A stretch of 64,000 bases of DNA, taken from Cellulomonas marina (lineage in GTDB: Bacteria; Actinomycetota; Actinomycetes; Actinomycetales; Cellulomonadaceae). A model generated the notes under the pieces. The model was not told where the DNA came from, ran no database searches, and was given only the letters and a program-made list of their open reading frames with translations. The stretch spans positions 124,001 through 188,000 of the forward strand of contig NZ_FOKA01000003.1 of NCBI RefSeq assembly GCF_900111925.1, written 5' to 3'. Of this stretch, positions 33,440-41,995 are shown piece after piece. The translations under genes and the position numbers were made by a program. How positions within the stretch are numbered: position 1 is the first letter of the stretch; each line of letters starts with the position of its first letter.

Positions 33440-35122
33440 TCACAGCAGGCGGACCATGCCCGGGCCGGCGGCACGGAGCCAGCGGTAGCCGTAGCCCTCC
33501 AGCGTCAGCTCCACGCGGCCGTCGTCACCGACCGGGGTGGACGCGTCCTGCAGCAGGTCCACCAGCAGGCGGCGGTCCTGCGGCAGGTCCGACAGGTCCA
33601 GCGGCACGGTCACCGGCTCGTCGCCGAGGTTGTGCAGCGTCACCACCGTGTCGTCGTCCACGGTGCTGCGCAGGGCGAGCACGGCCGCGTGCGGCTGCTC
33701 CAGGACGCACAGCGGCGCCCAGCCCAGCTCGGGGCACTCGCGGTAGCGCTGCACGAGGCGCGTGACGTGGGACATCAGCGAGTCCGGGTCGCGGCGCTGG
33801 GCGCGGACGTTGACGAACTCCGGCCCGAACCCGCCCTGCGTCACCGGCGCGCACAGGTCCGCCGCGTCGGCGGTCGAGAAGCCGCCGTTCGGCTCGTCCG
33901 TCCACTGCATGGGCGAGCGGACGGCCAGGCGACCCTCCAGCTCGAGGTTCTCCCCCATGCCGATCTCCTCGCCGTAGAACAGCGTCGGCGTGCCGGGCAG
34001 GGCGAAGAGCAGGGAGTACACGCACCGGATCCGGCGCGGGTCGCCGCCGAGCATCGTCGGCAGGCGTCGCCGCAGCCCCCGTCCGAAGAGCTGCAGGTCC
34101 TCGTCGGGGCCGAAGGCCGCGAAGACCTCCTGGCGCTCGTCCTCGGTGAGCTTGTCCAGGGTCAGCTCGTCGTGGTTGCGGACGAAGGTCGCCCAGTGCG
34201 CGTCGATGGGGATCTCCGGCCGCGCCCGCAGCGCGTCGGCCAGCGGCGTGGCGTCCTGCCGGGCCAGCGACAGGTACATCGCCTGGTTGCCGACGAAGTC
34301 GAAGAGCATCGTCAGCTCGTCGCCGTGCCCGTCGCCGAAGAACGTGCGCGCCTCGGGGTAGGGCAGGTTCACCTCGCCGAGGAGGATCGCGCTGCCCTGC
34401 CGACGGGCCAGGAGCTGGCGCAGCGAGGCCAGGTAGACGTGCGGGTCGCCGTAGCGGGCCTCCTCGCCCTCGTCGAGCCCGACCGTCTCGATCATGTACG
34501 GCACCGCGTCGACCCGGAACCCGGACAGGCCGAGCTGGAGCCAGTACCCGATGACCTTGGCGATCTCGTCGCGGACCAGCGGGTTGGCGATGTTGAGGTC
34601 CGGCTGGTGCTTGTAGAAGCGGTGCAGGTACCACTCGCCCGTGGCCTCGTCGAGCTCCCAGATGCTGTCCTCCTGGTCGGGGAAGACGACCTGGTCCGAG
34701 GTGTCCGGCGGCGGGTCGGAGCGCCACACGTAGTAGTCGCGGTACGGGTTGTCCTTCGCCTTCCGCGCCTCGACGAACCAGGGGTGCTGGTCGGAGGTGT
34801 GGTTGACGACGAGGTCGGCGATGACGCGGATCCCGCGGTCCGCCGCCGTGCGGATCAGCTCGACGACGTCGCCGGCGTTGCCCAGCCGGGGGTCGACACC
34901 GTACTGGTCGGTGATGTCGTAGCCGTCGTCCTTCTCCGCCGTCGGGTAGAACGGCATGAGCCACAGGCACGTGACGCCCAGCTCGGCGAGGTGGTCGATG
35001 CGCTGGGCGAGCCCCGCGAGGTCCCCGACGCCGTCCCCGTCGCTGTCGAAGAACGTCTCGGGGTCCAGGCAGTAGACGACCGCGTTCTTCCACCACAGGT
35101 CGGCGGTCTGCGTGATCCTCAT
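33440..35122 (-). CDS. GH13 alpha-amylase-family protein, trehalose-synthase-like
   Basis: 560 residues. A (beta/alpha)8 glycoside hydrolase/transferase related to trehalose synthase (maltose-trehalose interconversion): LPFYPTAEKDDGYDI-like region 1 pattern, VNHTSDQHPWFVEAR, GFRVDAVPYM (nucleophile Asp), LLGEVNLPY (acid/base Glu), FVRNHDELTLDKL (third carboxylate) and ALPGTPTLFYGEEIGMGE. It begins WWKNAVVYCLDPETFFDSDGDGVGD cut to the family start, a variant of the synthase opening, so it may be a distinct subgroup. Cytoplasmic, no signal peptide. ATG at 35122 overlaps the stop of the flavin oxidoreductase gene (ATGA), so the two are made together. Confidence 0.88.
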   Translation of the reverse strand: MRITQTADLWWKNAVVYCLDPETFFDSDGDGVGDLAGLAQRIDHLAELGVTCLWLMPFYPTAEKDDGYDITDQYGVDPRLGNAGDVVELIRTAADRGIRVIADLVVNHTSDQHPWFVEARKAKDNPYRDYYVWRSDPPPDTSDQVVFPDQEDSIWELDEATGEWYLHRFYKHQPDLNIANPLVRDEIAKVIGYWLQLGLSGFRVDAVPYMIETVGLDEGEEARYGDPHVYLASLRQLLARRQGSAILLGEVNLPYPEARTFFGDGHGDELTMLFDFVGNQAMYLSLARQDATPLADALRARPEIPIDAHWATFVRNHDELTLDKLTEDERQEVFAAFGPDEDLQLFGRGLRRRLPTMLGGDPRRIRCVYSLLFALPGTPTLFYGEEIGMGENLELEGRLAVRSPMQWTDEPNGGFSTADAADLCAPVTQGGFGPEFVNVRAQRRDPDSLMSHVTRLVQRYRECPELGWAPLCVLEQPHAAVLALRSTVDDDTVVTLHNLGDEPVTVPLDLSDLPQDRRLLVDLLQDASTPVGDDGRVELTLEGYGYRWLRAAGPGMVRLL

Positions 35123-36168
35123 GCGCTCGCCACCGACGCGTCCTGCTCGGCGTCGATGCGCGTGCGCCCCACGCGGGCGCCCGACGAGGGGTCCGCGCCG
35201 GCGCCGGCCCGCACCCGCGGCAGCACGTGCTCGCCGAACGCGTCGACGAAGGCGTCGAGCTCCGGGCCGACGTGGTGGAGGTAGATCTCGTCGAAGCCGA
35301 GGGAGGCGTACTCCAGGAGCTGGTCGACGTGCTCGTCGAGGTCCTGGGAGATCACCACGCCGCCGCGCACGTCCTCGGGGCGCACGAACGCGGTCGCCTG
35401 CTCGAAGGCCTCCGGGCCGTCGAGGTCCCAGCACAGCGGCGGCTGCAGCACGTTGGAGCCCCACTGCTCGTGCGCGACCCGCACCGCCGTCTCCTCGTCG
35501 GGCCCCCACTGCAGGTGCACCTGCAGCACGACGGGCCCCCGCCCGCCGTTGCCGCGGTAGGCGGCGACGACGTCCTGCAGCACCTCGACCGGCTGGTTGA
35601 TGGTGACCAGCCCGTCGGCCCATTCCGCGGCACGCTCGGCGGTCCGGACCGTGACGGCCGGCGCGATGAGCGGCGGCGTGACGTCGGGCAGCGTCCAGAC
35701 CCGCGCGCGGTCGACCGTGACGAGGCCGTCGTGGCTCACCTCCTCCCCCGCGAGCAGTCGGCGGATCACGTCGATGCACTCGCGCAGCCGCGCGTCGCGG
35801 ACGTCCTTCGGCGGCCACGGGTCGCCGGTGACGTGCTCGTTCATGTTCTCGCCCGAGCCCAGCGCGGCCCAGAACCGGCCGGGGAACATGGCCCCGAGCG
35901 TGCCGATCGCCTGCGCGACGATCGCCGGGTGGTACCGCTGGCCCGGGGCGTTGACGACGCCGAACCGGAGGTCGGTCGTCGCGAGGGCCGCCCCGAGCCA
36001 CGCCCACGCGAAGCCCGAGTGGGCCTGCCGCGTGTTCCAGGGCGCGAGGTGGTCGGAGCACATCGCGGCGTCGAAGCCTGCCTTCTCCGCGCGCTGCACC
36101 GCGCGCAGGAGGACGGAGGGGTGCAGCTGCTCGTGGGAGGCGTGGAAGCCGAGGGTCGTCAGGGGCAC
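35119..36168 (-). CDS. LLM-class flavin-dependent oxidoreductase (non-F420 group, TIGR03885-like)
   Basis: 349 residues of the luciferase-like monooxygenase fold. Blocks include TLGFHASHEQLHPSVLL (start), GFDAAMCSDHLAPWN, FGVVNAPGQRYHP, ALGSGENMNEHVTGD and IYLHHVGPE. It resembles F420-dependent G6P dehydrogenase homologues, but this subgroup is thought to use FMN. The GTG at 36168 gives the family N-terminus. It is the first gene of a two-gene unit with the GH13 enzyme (ATGA overlap) and is divergent from an MFS gene 99 bp away. The substrate is unknown; the fixed link to a trehalose-type enzyme is the main clue. Confidence 0.85.
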   Translation of the reverse strand: MPLTTLGFHASHEQLHPSVLLRAVQRAEKAGFDAAMCSDHLAPWNTRQAHSGFAWAWLGAALATTDLRFGVVNAPGQRYHPAIVAQAIGTLGAMFPGRFWAALGSGENMNEHVTGDPWPPKDVRDARLRECIDVIRRLLAGEEVSHDGLVTVDRARVWTLPDVTPPLIAPAVTVRTAERAAEWADGLVTINQPVEVLQDVVAAYRGNGGRGPVVLQVHLQWGPDEETAVRVAHEQWGSNVLQPPLCWDLDGPEAFEQATAFVRPEDVRGGVVISQDLDEHVDQLLEYASLGFDEIYLHHVGPELDAFVDAFGEHVLPRVRAGAGADPSSGARVGRTRIDAEQDASVASA

Positions 36169-36267
36169 GGCGTCATCCAACCGGCCCGGTCCTCGGTCCG
36201 CATCGTGGGACGTGGACCCGCTGGTCGGGGGCTCGTCAGCGGCGGTCCGCAGGAGGACGGTGGGCCC

Positions 36268-37791
36268 GTGCCCGACGAGAGACCCGTCCCCTACCGGTCC
36301 GCGCGCGGGCGGTGGGTGCTCACCGCGACCGTCCTGGGGTCGGCGCTGGCGTTCGTCGACGCGACGGTCGTGATCGTCGCGCTGCCCCACCTGGCCGCCG
36401 ACCTCGGGGCCGGCACGGCGCAGCTGCAGTGGACCGTGAACGGCTACGGCCTCACGCTCGCGGCGTTCCTGCTGCTCGGCGGCTCGCTGGGCGACCGGTG
36501 GGGCCGGCGGCGGGTGTTCCTCGTCGGCGTCGTGTGGTTCGCCGTCGCGTCGCTGGCGTGCGCGCTCGCCCCCAGCGCCGAGGCGCTCGTCGCGGCCCGC
36601 GTCGTCCAGGGCGTCGGCGGGGCGCTGCTGACGCCGGGCTCGCTGGCGATCCTGCAGTCCACCTTCGCCGGCGAGGACCGGGCCCGCGCCATCGGGGCGT
36701 GGTCGGGGCTGGGGGCGATCGCCGGCGCGCTCGCCCCCTTCCTCGGCGGGTGGATCGTCGACTCGGTCTCCTGGCGGTGGATCTTCGCGATCAACCTGCC
36801 GCTGGCCGCGCTCGTCGTGGTCGCGGCGCTGCGGCACGTGCCCGAGACGCGGCAGCCGGGTGGCGGCCGGCTCGACGTGGCGGGCACGGTGGTCGGGGCC
36901 GGGGGCCTGGCCGCCGTCACGTGGGGCTTCACGCGGTGGGCCGACGAGGGCGCGGCCGGGCCCGACGTCGTCGTCGCCCTGGCCCTGGGTGCGGCGACGC
37001 TGGTGGCGTTCGTGCTCGTCGAGCGGCGGGCGACCGCCCCGCTCGTGCCGGTCGGGCTGTTCCGCTGGCGACCGTTCGCCGCGACGAACGCCTCCACCTT
37101 CGTCGTCTACGCCGCCCTGTCGGGCCTCGGGCTGTTCCTCACCACGACCCTGCAGGTCGTCGCGGGCTGGAGCGCCCTGGCGGCCGGCATCGCGTCGCTG
37201 CCCATGACCCTGCTGCTCCTGCTCGGGTCGCCGACGGCCGGGGCGCTCGGGGCGCGTCTCGGCCCCCGCCTGCCCATGACGGTCGGGCCCGTGGTCGCCG
37301 CCGGCGGACTCGTCCTCCTGGCCGGGGTCGGTGCCGACGCGGACTACCTCACGGACGTGCTGCCCGGCGTCGTGCTCGTCGGCCTGGGGCTGACCACCCT
37401 CGTCGCCCCGCTGACGACCACCGCCCTCGCGGCCGCCCCCGACGCGCTGGCCGGCACCGCCAGCGGCGTCAACAACGCCGTGGCACGGGTCGCGGGTCTG
37501 CTGGCCGTCGCGGTCCTGCCGCTGGTGGCGGGGGTCGGGTCGGGTCTCACGAACCCGACCGTCCTCGCCCCGGCCCACCGCACGGCGATGCTCGTCTGCG
37601 CGGCCCTCATGCTCGCGGGCGCGGCCCTCGCCGCCGGTGGCATCCCCGGCACCACCGCCGCCGTCCGCCCCCCGCCCGACCACGCACCCACCGACATCCC
37701 GACCGACCAGGCACCCACCGACCACGCACCCGCGGCCTGCACGACCGACGTCCACCCATCGGCGAGCCGCCCCAGCACGACCAACCCCTGA
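36268..37791 (+). CDS. MFS transporter, DHA2 (EmrB/QacA) drug-efflux family
   Basis: 507 residues, 14 hydrophobic helices. Motifs: LGSALAFVDATVVIVALPHL (helix 1 with motif D1), QWTVNGYGLTLAAFLLLGGSL part of helix 2, GDRWGRRRVF (motif A), RVVQGVGGALLTPGSLAI (motif B), LGAIAGALAPFLGGWI (motif C). A proton-driven exporter of drugs or metabolites. GTG at 36268 with AGGAGG 11 nt upstream. The tail (~475-507) is a Pro/Thr/Asp low-complexity repeat. A non-coding repeat block follows. Substrate unknown. Confidence 0.9.
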   Translation: MPDERPVPYRSARGRWVLTATVLGSALAFVDATVVIVALPHLAADLGAGTAQLQWTVNGYGLTLAAFLLLGGSLGDRWGRRRVFLVGVVWFAVASLACALAPSAEALVAARVVQGVGGALLTPGSLAILQSTFAGEDRARAIGAWSGLGAIAGALAPFLGGWIVDSVSWRWIFAINLPLAALVVVAALRHVPETRQPGGGRLDVAGTVVGAGGLAAVTWGFTRWADEGAAGPDVVVALALGAATLVAFVLVERRATAPLVPVGLFRWRPFAATNASTFVVYAALSGLGLFLTTTLQVVAGWSALAAGIASLPMTLLLLLGSPTAGALGARLGPRLPMTVGPVVAAGGLVLLAGVGADADYLTDVLPGVVLVGLGLTTLVAPLTTTALAAAPDALAGTASGVNNAVARVAGLLAVAVLPLVAGVGSGLTNPTVLAPAHRTAMLVCAALMLAGAALAAGGIPGTTAAVRPPPDHAPTDIPTDQAPTDHAPAACTTDVHPSASRPSTTNP

Positions 37792-38192
37792 ACGACGAGG
37801 CCGACGCGGCTCCCGCGTGCTCGCGCCCGGTCTGCCGGGCCTCCCGCCGCGCTACGCCGAGGTACCACGGGGAGGACCGCCACCGCGGCGCGTCGTGGCA
37901 TCTCGGCGTCGCCCGAGGTCCCGTCGTGGCAACTCGGCGTCACCCGAGGTCCCTGAGCTGGCCCCGATGCGTCGAGCAGCCGAGCGCCCCCCGGAGACAC
38001 CCGTCGAGATGCCACGACACGCCGCGCCCGGGCCCCCGAGCGTGGTACCTCGCCGTAGCGCGGCGGCTGTTGCCCCCGGGGGACGACGGCGACGTCGGCA
38101 CGACCCCGGCAGCACGACCCCGCCAGCGCGACCATCGGGGCCCGAGCTCCGGCCGCCCGGCCCGCGGCAGCACGGTCGCTCACCCGCCGCGG
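37792..38192. other. 401-bp intergenic region between converging MFS and AEC genes
   Basis: Contains the dispersed repeat block at 37847-38063 and no credible gene; open frames crossing it are compositionally odd and share nothing with their surroundings. Confidence 0.6.
37847..38063. repeat. Compound palindromic repeat block
   Basis: The outer arms, 37847-37869 and 38041-38063, are 23-bp inverted repeats with one mismatch (core GAGGTACCACG). Inside, a second inverted pair (about 37883-37905 and 38007-38029, core GTGGCATCTCG) and a direct copy starting near 37923 (core GTGGCAACTCGGCG) share the unit CGTGGYAWCTCG. Four related units in two orientations suggest a small mobile or REP-like palindromic element; no transposase is present. 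Confidence 0.8.
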
Positions 38193-39140
38193 TCAGCCGA
38201 GGGTGGCTGCCACCACCAGGAGCACGGGGACGGCCAGGACCGTCGTGACGAGGCCGGCGTCGCGGGCCAGGGGCTGGCCGCGGCCGTACTGCACCGCGTA
38301 GACCAGCACGTTCTGCGCCGTCGGCAGCGACGCCATGGCGGTGACCGCCAGCAGGTCCCGCCCCTCCAGCCCGACGAGCGTCCCCAGCCCGCACGCCAGC
38401 AGGGGATGCACCACCGAGCGCAGCACGACGGCCAGGGCGAGGTCGGCCCGCGGCGTCCCCTCGCCGGCACCGCGCGGGGCGGACAGCGTCATGCCGAAGG
38501 TCAGCAGGGCGACGGGCGCGGCGGCCTGGCCGACGAGCGCGAAGGGGGCCAGCACCTCGTCGGGCAGGTCCCACGGCAGCACCGCCAGCACGAGCCCCGT
38601 CAGCGTGCCGACGATGATCGGGTTGCTCAGCGTGCGGCGCAGGAGCACGAGCGGCCCGGTCCGCGGCGGGACCGCGCCGTCGGCGGCGAGAGCCCGGGCA
38701 CGGGCGCCGTCGAGCACCGCGAAGCCGACGGGCGCCAGCACGAGGAGCTGGAAGAGCAGCGTCGGCACGACGGCGAGCGGCGTCCCCAGCAGGTACACCG
38801 CCAGCGGCAGCCCGAGGTTGCCGGCGTTGACGTAGGAGGACGCGAGCGTCCCGACCGTCACGTCGGCCGCGGACCGACGCAGCGCGAACCGCAGGACGAG
38901 CGCCGCCACCAGCGCCACGAGGGCCGTGCTGCCCCAGACGGCCACGGCGGACCGGGACAGCAGGGCGTGCAGGTCGGCCCGCGCGAGCGTCGAGACCATG
39001 AGGCACGGGGTCGCCACCGCGAACACGACCCGCGCCAGCACGCGGGGGGCGTGCGGCCCCAGCACGTCGAGCCGCCCGACGAGCGCGCCGACGCCGATGA
39101 CCGCCGCGATCGTCCCGAGCGCCGCGAGGACCGCCCCCAT
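38193..39140 (-). CDS. AEC-family (auxin efflux carrier-like) permease
   Basis: 315 residues, about ten hydrophobic helices in two halves, as in the AEC family of bile/auxin-type carriers that move organic anions such as malate or malonate. Typical blocks: VVFAVATPCLMVSTLAR, SYVNAGNLGLPLAVYLLG (the conserved N-x-G-N-x-G-L-P signature), LSNPIIVGTLTGLVL, APVALLTFGMTLS and MASLPTAQNVLVYAVQYG. ATG with GGGGAG upstream. Lies 90 bp after the GH13 glucosidase on the same strand and may be read through from that operon, but a role in sugar uptake is not indicated. Confidence 0.88.
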   Translation of the reverse strand: MGAVLAALGTIAAVIGVGALVGRLDVLGPHAPRVLARVVFAVATPCLMVSTLARADLHALLSRSAVAVWGSTALVALVAALVLRFALRRSAADVTVGTLASSYVNAGNLGLPLAVYLLGTPLAVVPTLLFQLLVLAPVGFAVLDGARARALAADGAVPPRTGPLVLLRRTLSNPIIVGTLTGLVLAVLPWDLPDEVLAPFALVGQAAAPVALLTFGMTLSAPRGAGEGTPRADLALAVVLRSVVHPLLACGLGTLVGLEGRDLLAVTAMASLPTAQNVLVYAVQYGRGQPLARDAGLVTTVLAVPVLLVVAATLG

Positions 39141-39230
39141 CAGCCGCTCCCCGTCCGCACGGCGTCAGCCTCCCACGGCCCGGCCCGGCGCCCGTGGGAC
39201 GCCGGGCCCGACCCCGTGGACGGCTCGGCC

Positions 39231-41057
39231 TCAGCCGCGGCGGCGCAGGACGAGGGCCTCCCACGGACGCAGGGCCAGGGCACCGGCCGCGAGCGCGGCG
39301 TCCGCGTCGGGGGCCGACCCCTCGTCCGGACGGTAGGTGCAGCCCTCGAGGCGCTCGGCGTCGGCCCAGGCGGCCGCGTCGGGAACGGCCGCGCGCGCCG
39401 GCGACGAGGAGACGTTGGCGACCACGAGCACGGTCTCGTCCCCCGCGTCCGTCGTCAGCGTGCGGGTGAAGGCGTACACCTGCTCGTCGTCGAGGAGGAG
39501 CATCGTGAAGTCCCCGAGGGCGACGACGGGCTCCGCGTGCCGCTGGGCGATGAGTCGGCGGTAGTGGTGGAAGACCGAGTGCTCGTCGGCGCGGGCGGCC
39601 TCGGCGTTGACGGCGTCGTGGTTCGGCTGGACCGCGATCCAGGGCTCGCCCGTGGTGAAGCCCGCGTGGTCCGAGCCGTCCCAGTGCATCGGGGTGCGGG
39701 CGTTGTCGCGGCCCATGGCACGCAGGCCGACGAGCACGTCGTCGGGGTCCGCACCGGCGTCGACCGCCTGCCGGAAGTGGTTGAGCGACTCGATGTCGCG
39801 GAAGTCCTCGATCCGCTCGAGGGGCGCGTTCGTCATCCCGAGCTCCTCGCCCTGGTAGACGTACGGCGTGCCGCGGTGCAGGTGCAGCAGGGTCGCCAGG
39901 CAGGCGGCCGAGCGCTCGCGGTGCTCGGGCGAGTCGTCGCCGAACCGGCTCACCGCGCGGGGCTGGTCGTGGTTGTCCCAGTAGAGGCTGTTCCACCCCA
40001 CGTCGGCCAGGCCCGCCTGCCAGCGCCCGAAGGACGCCTTGAGGTCGGTCAGCCGCAGCGGTCGGACGTCGAACTTGCCGCCGGGGCCGTGGTCGAGGCC
40101 GACGTGCTCGAACTGGAACACCATGTCGACCTCGGCCCGGGCCGGGTCGGTGAACAGCCGCGCGTCGTCGACGGTCACGCCCGGCATCTCGCCGACGGTG
40201 ATGAGGTCGGCCTCGCGGCCGGCGAAGACCTCGCGGTGCATCTCCGCCAGGAACTCGTGGATGCGCGGGCCGCACACGTACTCCGCGCTGCCGTCGCCGT
40301 AGGGCCCGTTGCCGCCCACGGGCCCGTCCGTGAGCGACCCGTCGTCGCCCACCCGCTTGGAGATGAGGTTGATGACGTCCATGCGGAAGCCGTCGACCCC
40401 GCGGTCGAGCCACCAGCGCATCATGTCGTAGACGGCCTCGCGGACCTGCGGGTTCTCCCAGTTGAGGTCCGGCTGCTTGCGGGAGAACAGGTGCAGGTAG
40501 TACTCGCCGGTGGCCTGGTCGAGCTCCCAGGCGGGGCCGGAGAAGAAGGAGCCCCAGTTCGTCGGCTCGGCGCCGGGTGCGCCGGCCTCCATGCCGGCGC
40601 GCGCCGGCCGCCACCAGTACCAGTCCCGCTTCGGGTTGTCCGACGAGGAGCGGGACTCGACGAACCACGCGTGCTCGTCGGAGGTGTGGTTGACGACGAG
40701 GTCCATGACGAGCCTGATGCCGCGGTCGTGCAGGTCGGCGATGAGCCCGTCGAGGTCCTCGAGCGTGCCGAAGGTCGGGTCGACGGCGCGGTAGTCGCTG
40801 ATGTCGTAGCCGTTGTCGTCCTGCGGCGTGGCGTACACGGGGGACAGCCACACGACGTCGACGCCGAGCGCCGCCAGGTGGTCCACGTGCGCGCGGATGC
40901 CGGGGATGTCGCCGACGCCGTCGCCGTCGGAGTCCGCGAACGAGCGCGGGTACACCTGGTAGACGGTGGCGGACGTCCACCAGGCAGGGGCCGCGGCGGT
41001 CGCGGACGGGCCAGCGGACGTCGAGGGGGTGCTCGTCGCGGAGGTGCTCGTCGTCAT
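39231..41057 (-). CDS. GH13 alpha-glucosidase (oligo-1,6-/sucrose-type)
   Basis: 608 residues. Intracellular exo-acting alpha-glucosidase: WWTSATVYQVYPRSFADSDG (start), LVMDLVVNHTSDEHAWF (region I), GFRMDVINLI (nucleophile Asp), TVGEMPGV (acid/base Glu), YWDNHDQPRAVSRFG (third carboxylate) and NARTPMHWDGSDHAGFT. The QYPRSF/GFRMDVI pattern fits the GH13 group acting on isomaltose, sucrose or other short alpha-glucosides. A Ser/Thr/Ala-rich 25-residue leader precedes the domain. ATG at 41057 with GAGG 8 nt upstream, 11 nt after the permease stop: last enzyme of the alpha-galactoside operon, where it would split the sucrose left by GH36. Confidence 0.92.
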   Translation of the reverse strand: MTTSTSATSTPSTSAGPSATAAAPAWWTSATVYQVYPRSFADSDGDGVGDIPGIRAHVDHLAALGVDVVWLSPVYATPQDDNGYDISDYRAVDPTFGTLEDLDGLIADLHDRGIRLVMDLVVNHTSDEHAWFVESRSSSDNPKRDWYWWRPARAGMEAGAPGAEPTNWGSFFSGPAWELDQATGEYYLHLFSRKQPDLNWENPQVREAVYDMMRWWLDRGVDGFRMDVINLISKRVGDDGSLTDGPVGGNGPYGDGSAEYVCGPRIHEFLAEMHREVFAGREADLITVGEMPGVTVDDARLFTDPARAEVDMVFQFEHVGLDHGPGGKFDVRPLRLTDLKASFGRWQAGLADVGWNSLYWDNHDQPRAVSRFGDDSPEHRERSAACLATLLHLHRGTPYVYQGEELGMTNAPLERIEDFRDIESLNHFRQAVDAGADPDDVLVGLRAMGRDNARTPMHWDGSDHAGFTTGEPWIAVQPNHDAVNAEAARADEHSVFHHYRRLIAQRHAEPVVALGDFTMLLLDDEQVYAFTRTLTTDAGDETVLVVANVSSSPARAAVPDAAAWADAERLEGCTYRPDEGSAPDADAALAAGALALRPWEALVLRRRG

Positions 41058-41068
41058 GGTCGTGATCC

Positions 41069-41995
41069 TCACTTCACCGAGCCGCGCGTGACACCGGAGA
41101 TGACCCAGCGCTGGGCGATCACGTAGACCACGACCATGGGGATCATCGCCATGAGGTACGAGGCGAAGGCGACGGGGTAGTTGGTGGAGAACTGGCTCTG
41201 GAACACGTACTGCTGCAGCGGCAGGGTGGCGGCGCCGGGATCGGAGACGATGACGAGCGGGAGCAGGAAGTCGTTCCACGCCCACAGGCACGTGAGGATG
41301 CCGACCGTGGCGTTCATCGGCCCCAGCAGCGGGAACACGATCCGCCAGAAGACGGTCCACGTCGACGCGCCGTCCATCCGGGCGGCCTCCTCCAGCTCCA
41401 CCGGGATGGAGCGGATGTAGGCGACGTAGACGAACACGTTGAAGCTCAGCCCGTACACCGTGTACAGCAGGATCAGGCCGAGCTGGTTGTCCAGCCCCAT
41501 GAGCGCCGTCTGCTTCGCGACGGGCAGCATGAGGATGGGGAAGGGCACGAACAGCGCGGAGATGAAGTAGAAGAAGAGGGCCCTGTACCGGCGGCGGTGC
41601 ATGTTCCGCGCGATGGCGTAGGCGACGAGCGAGTTCGTCAGCAGCGTCAGCACGACGGCGCCGACGGTGATGACCGCGCTGTTCAGCGCCGCTCGTGGGA
41701 AGTCGGTCAGGCGCCACGCGTCGGAGAAGTTCGCCCAGCGGACCGACGTCGGCAGCTCGAACCCGGTGCCGCCGAGCTGCGCCGGCGTCTTCAGCGCCGT
41801 GACGACGGTGAAGTACAGCGGCACGGCGACGGTCAGCGCGAGGGCGATGAGCAGGCCGGTCAGCCAGGGATTCGTGCGGCCGGTCTCCTCGTCGCCGCCG
41901 GGGCGGCGGCGCAGACGACGGCGGGGCCCCGCCGGCCCCTCGGGCGGCAGACCGGCCCCGGGGCGGGGTCCGGCGGCGACGGTCTGGGTGCTCAT
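41069..41995 (-). CDS. Carbohydrate ABC transporter permease, MalG type
   Basis: 308 residues, six helices after a Pro/Arg-rich cytoplasmic leader. The EAA loop that docks to the ATPase is VELEEAARMDGASTWTVFWRIVFP; the C-terminus ends in VISGVTRGSVK, the standard MalG-type GxxxGAxKG variant. Forms a heterodimeric channel with the upstream permease for sugars delivered by the binding protein. ATG overlaps the MalF-type stop by 4 bp. No ATPase gene in the operon; in actinobacteria a shared MsiK-type ATPase usually serves. Confidence 0.93.
   Translation of the reverse strand: MSTQTVAAGPRPGAGLPPEGPAGPRRRLRRRPGGDEETGRTNPWLTGLLIALALTVAVPLYFTVVTALKTPAQLGGTGFELPTSVRWANFSDAWRLTDFPRAALNSAVITVGAVVLTLLTNSLVAYAIARNMHRRRYRALFFYFISALFVPFPILMLPVAKQTALMGLDNQLGLILLYTVYGLSFNVFVYVAYIRSIPVELEEAARMDGASTWTVFWRIVFPLLGPMNATVGILTCLWAWNDFLLPLVIVSDPGAATLPLQQYVFQSQFSTNYPVAFASYLMAMIPMVVVYVIAQRWVISGVTRGSVK

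Noticed and set aside
37847..38063. Remnant of an insertion sequence
   Set aside because: No transposase fragment or flanking target duplication is visible, only repeat units in both orientations.
37637..38248. Open frame across the repeat block after the MFS gene
   Set aside because: Shadow of the MFS tail plus palindromic DNA; no start signal or conserved pattern.
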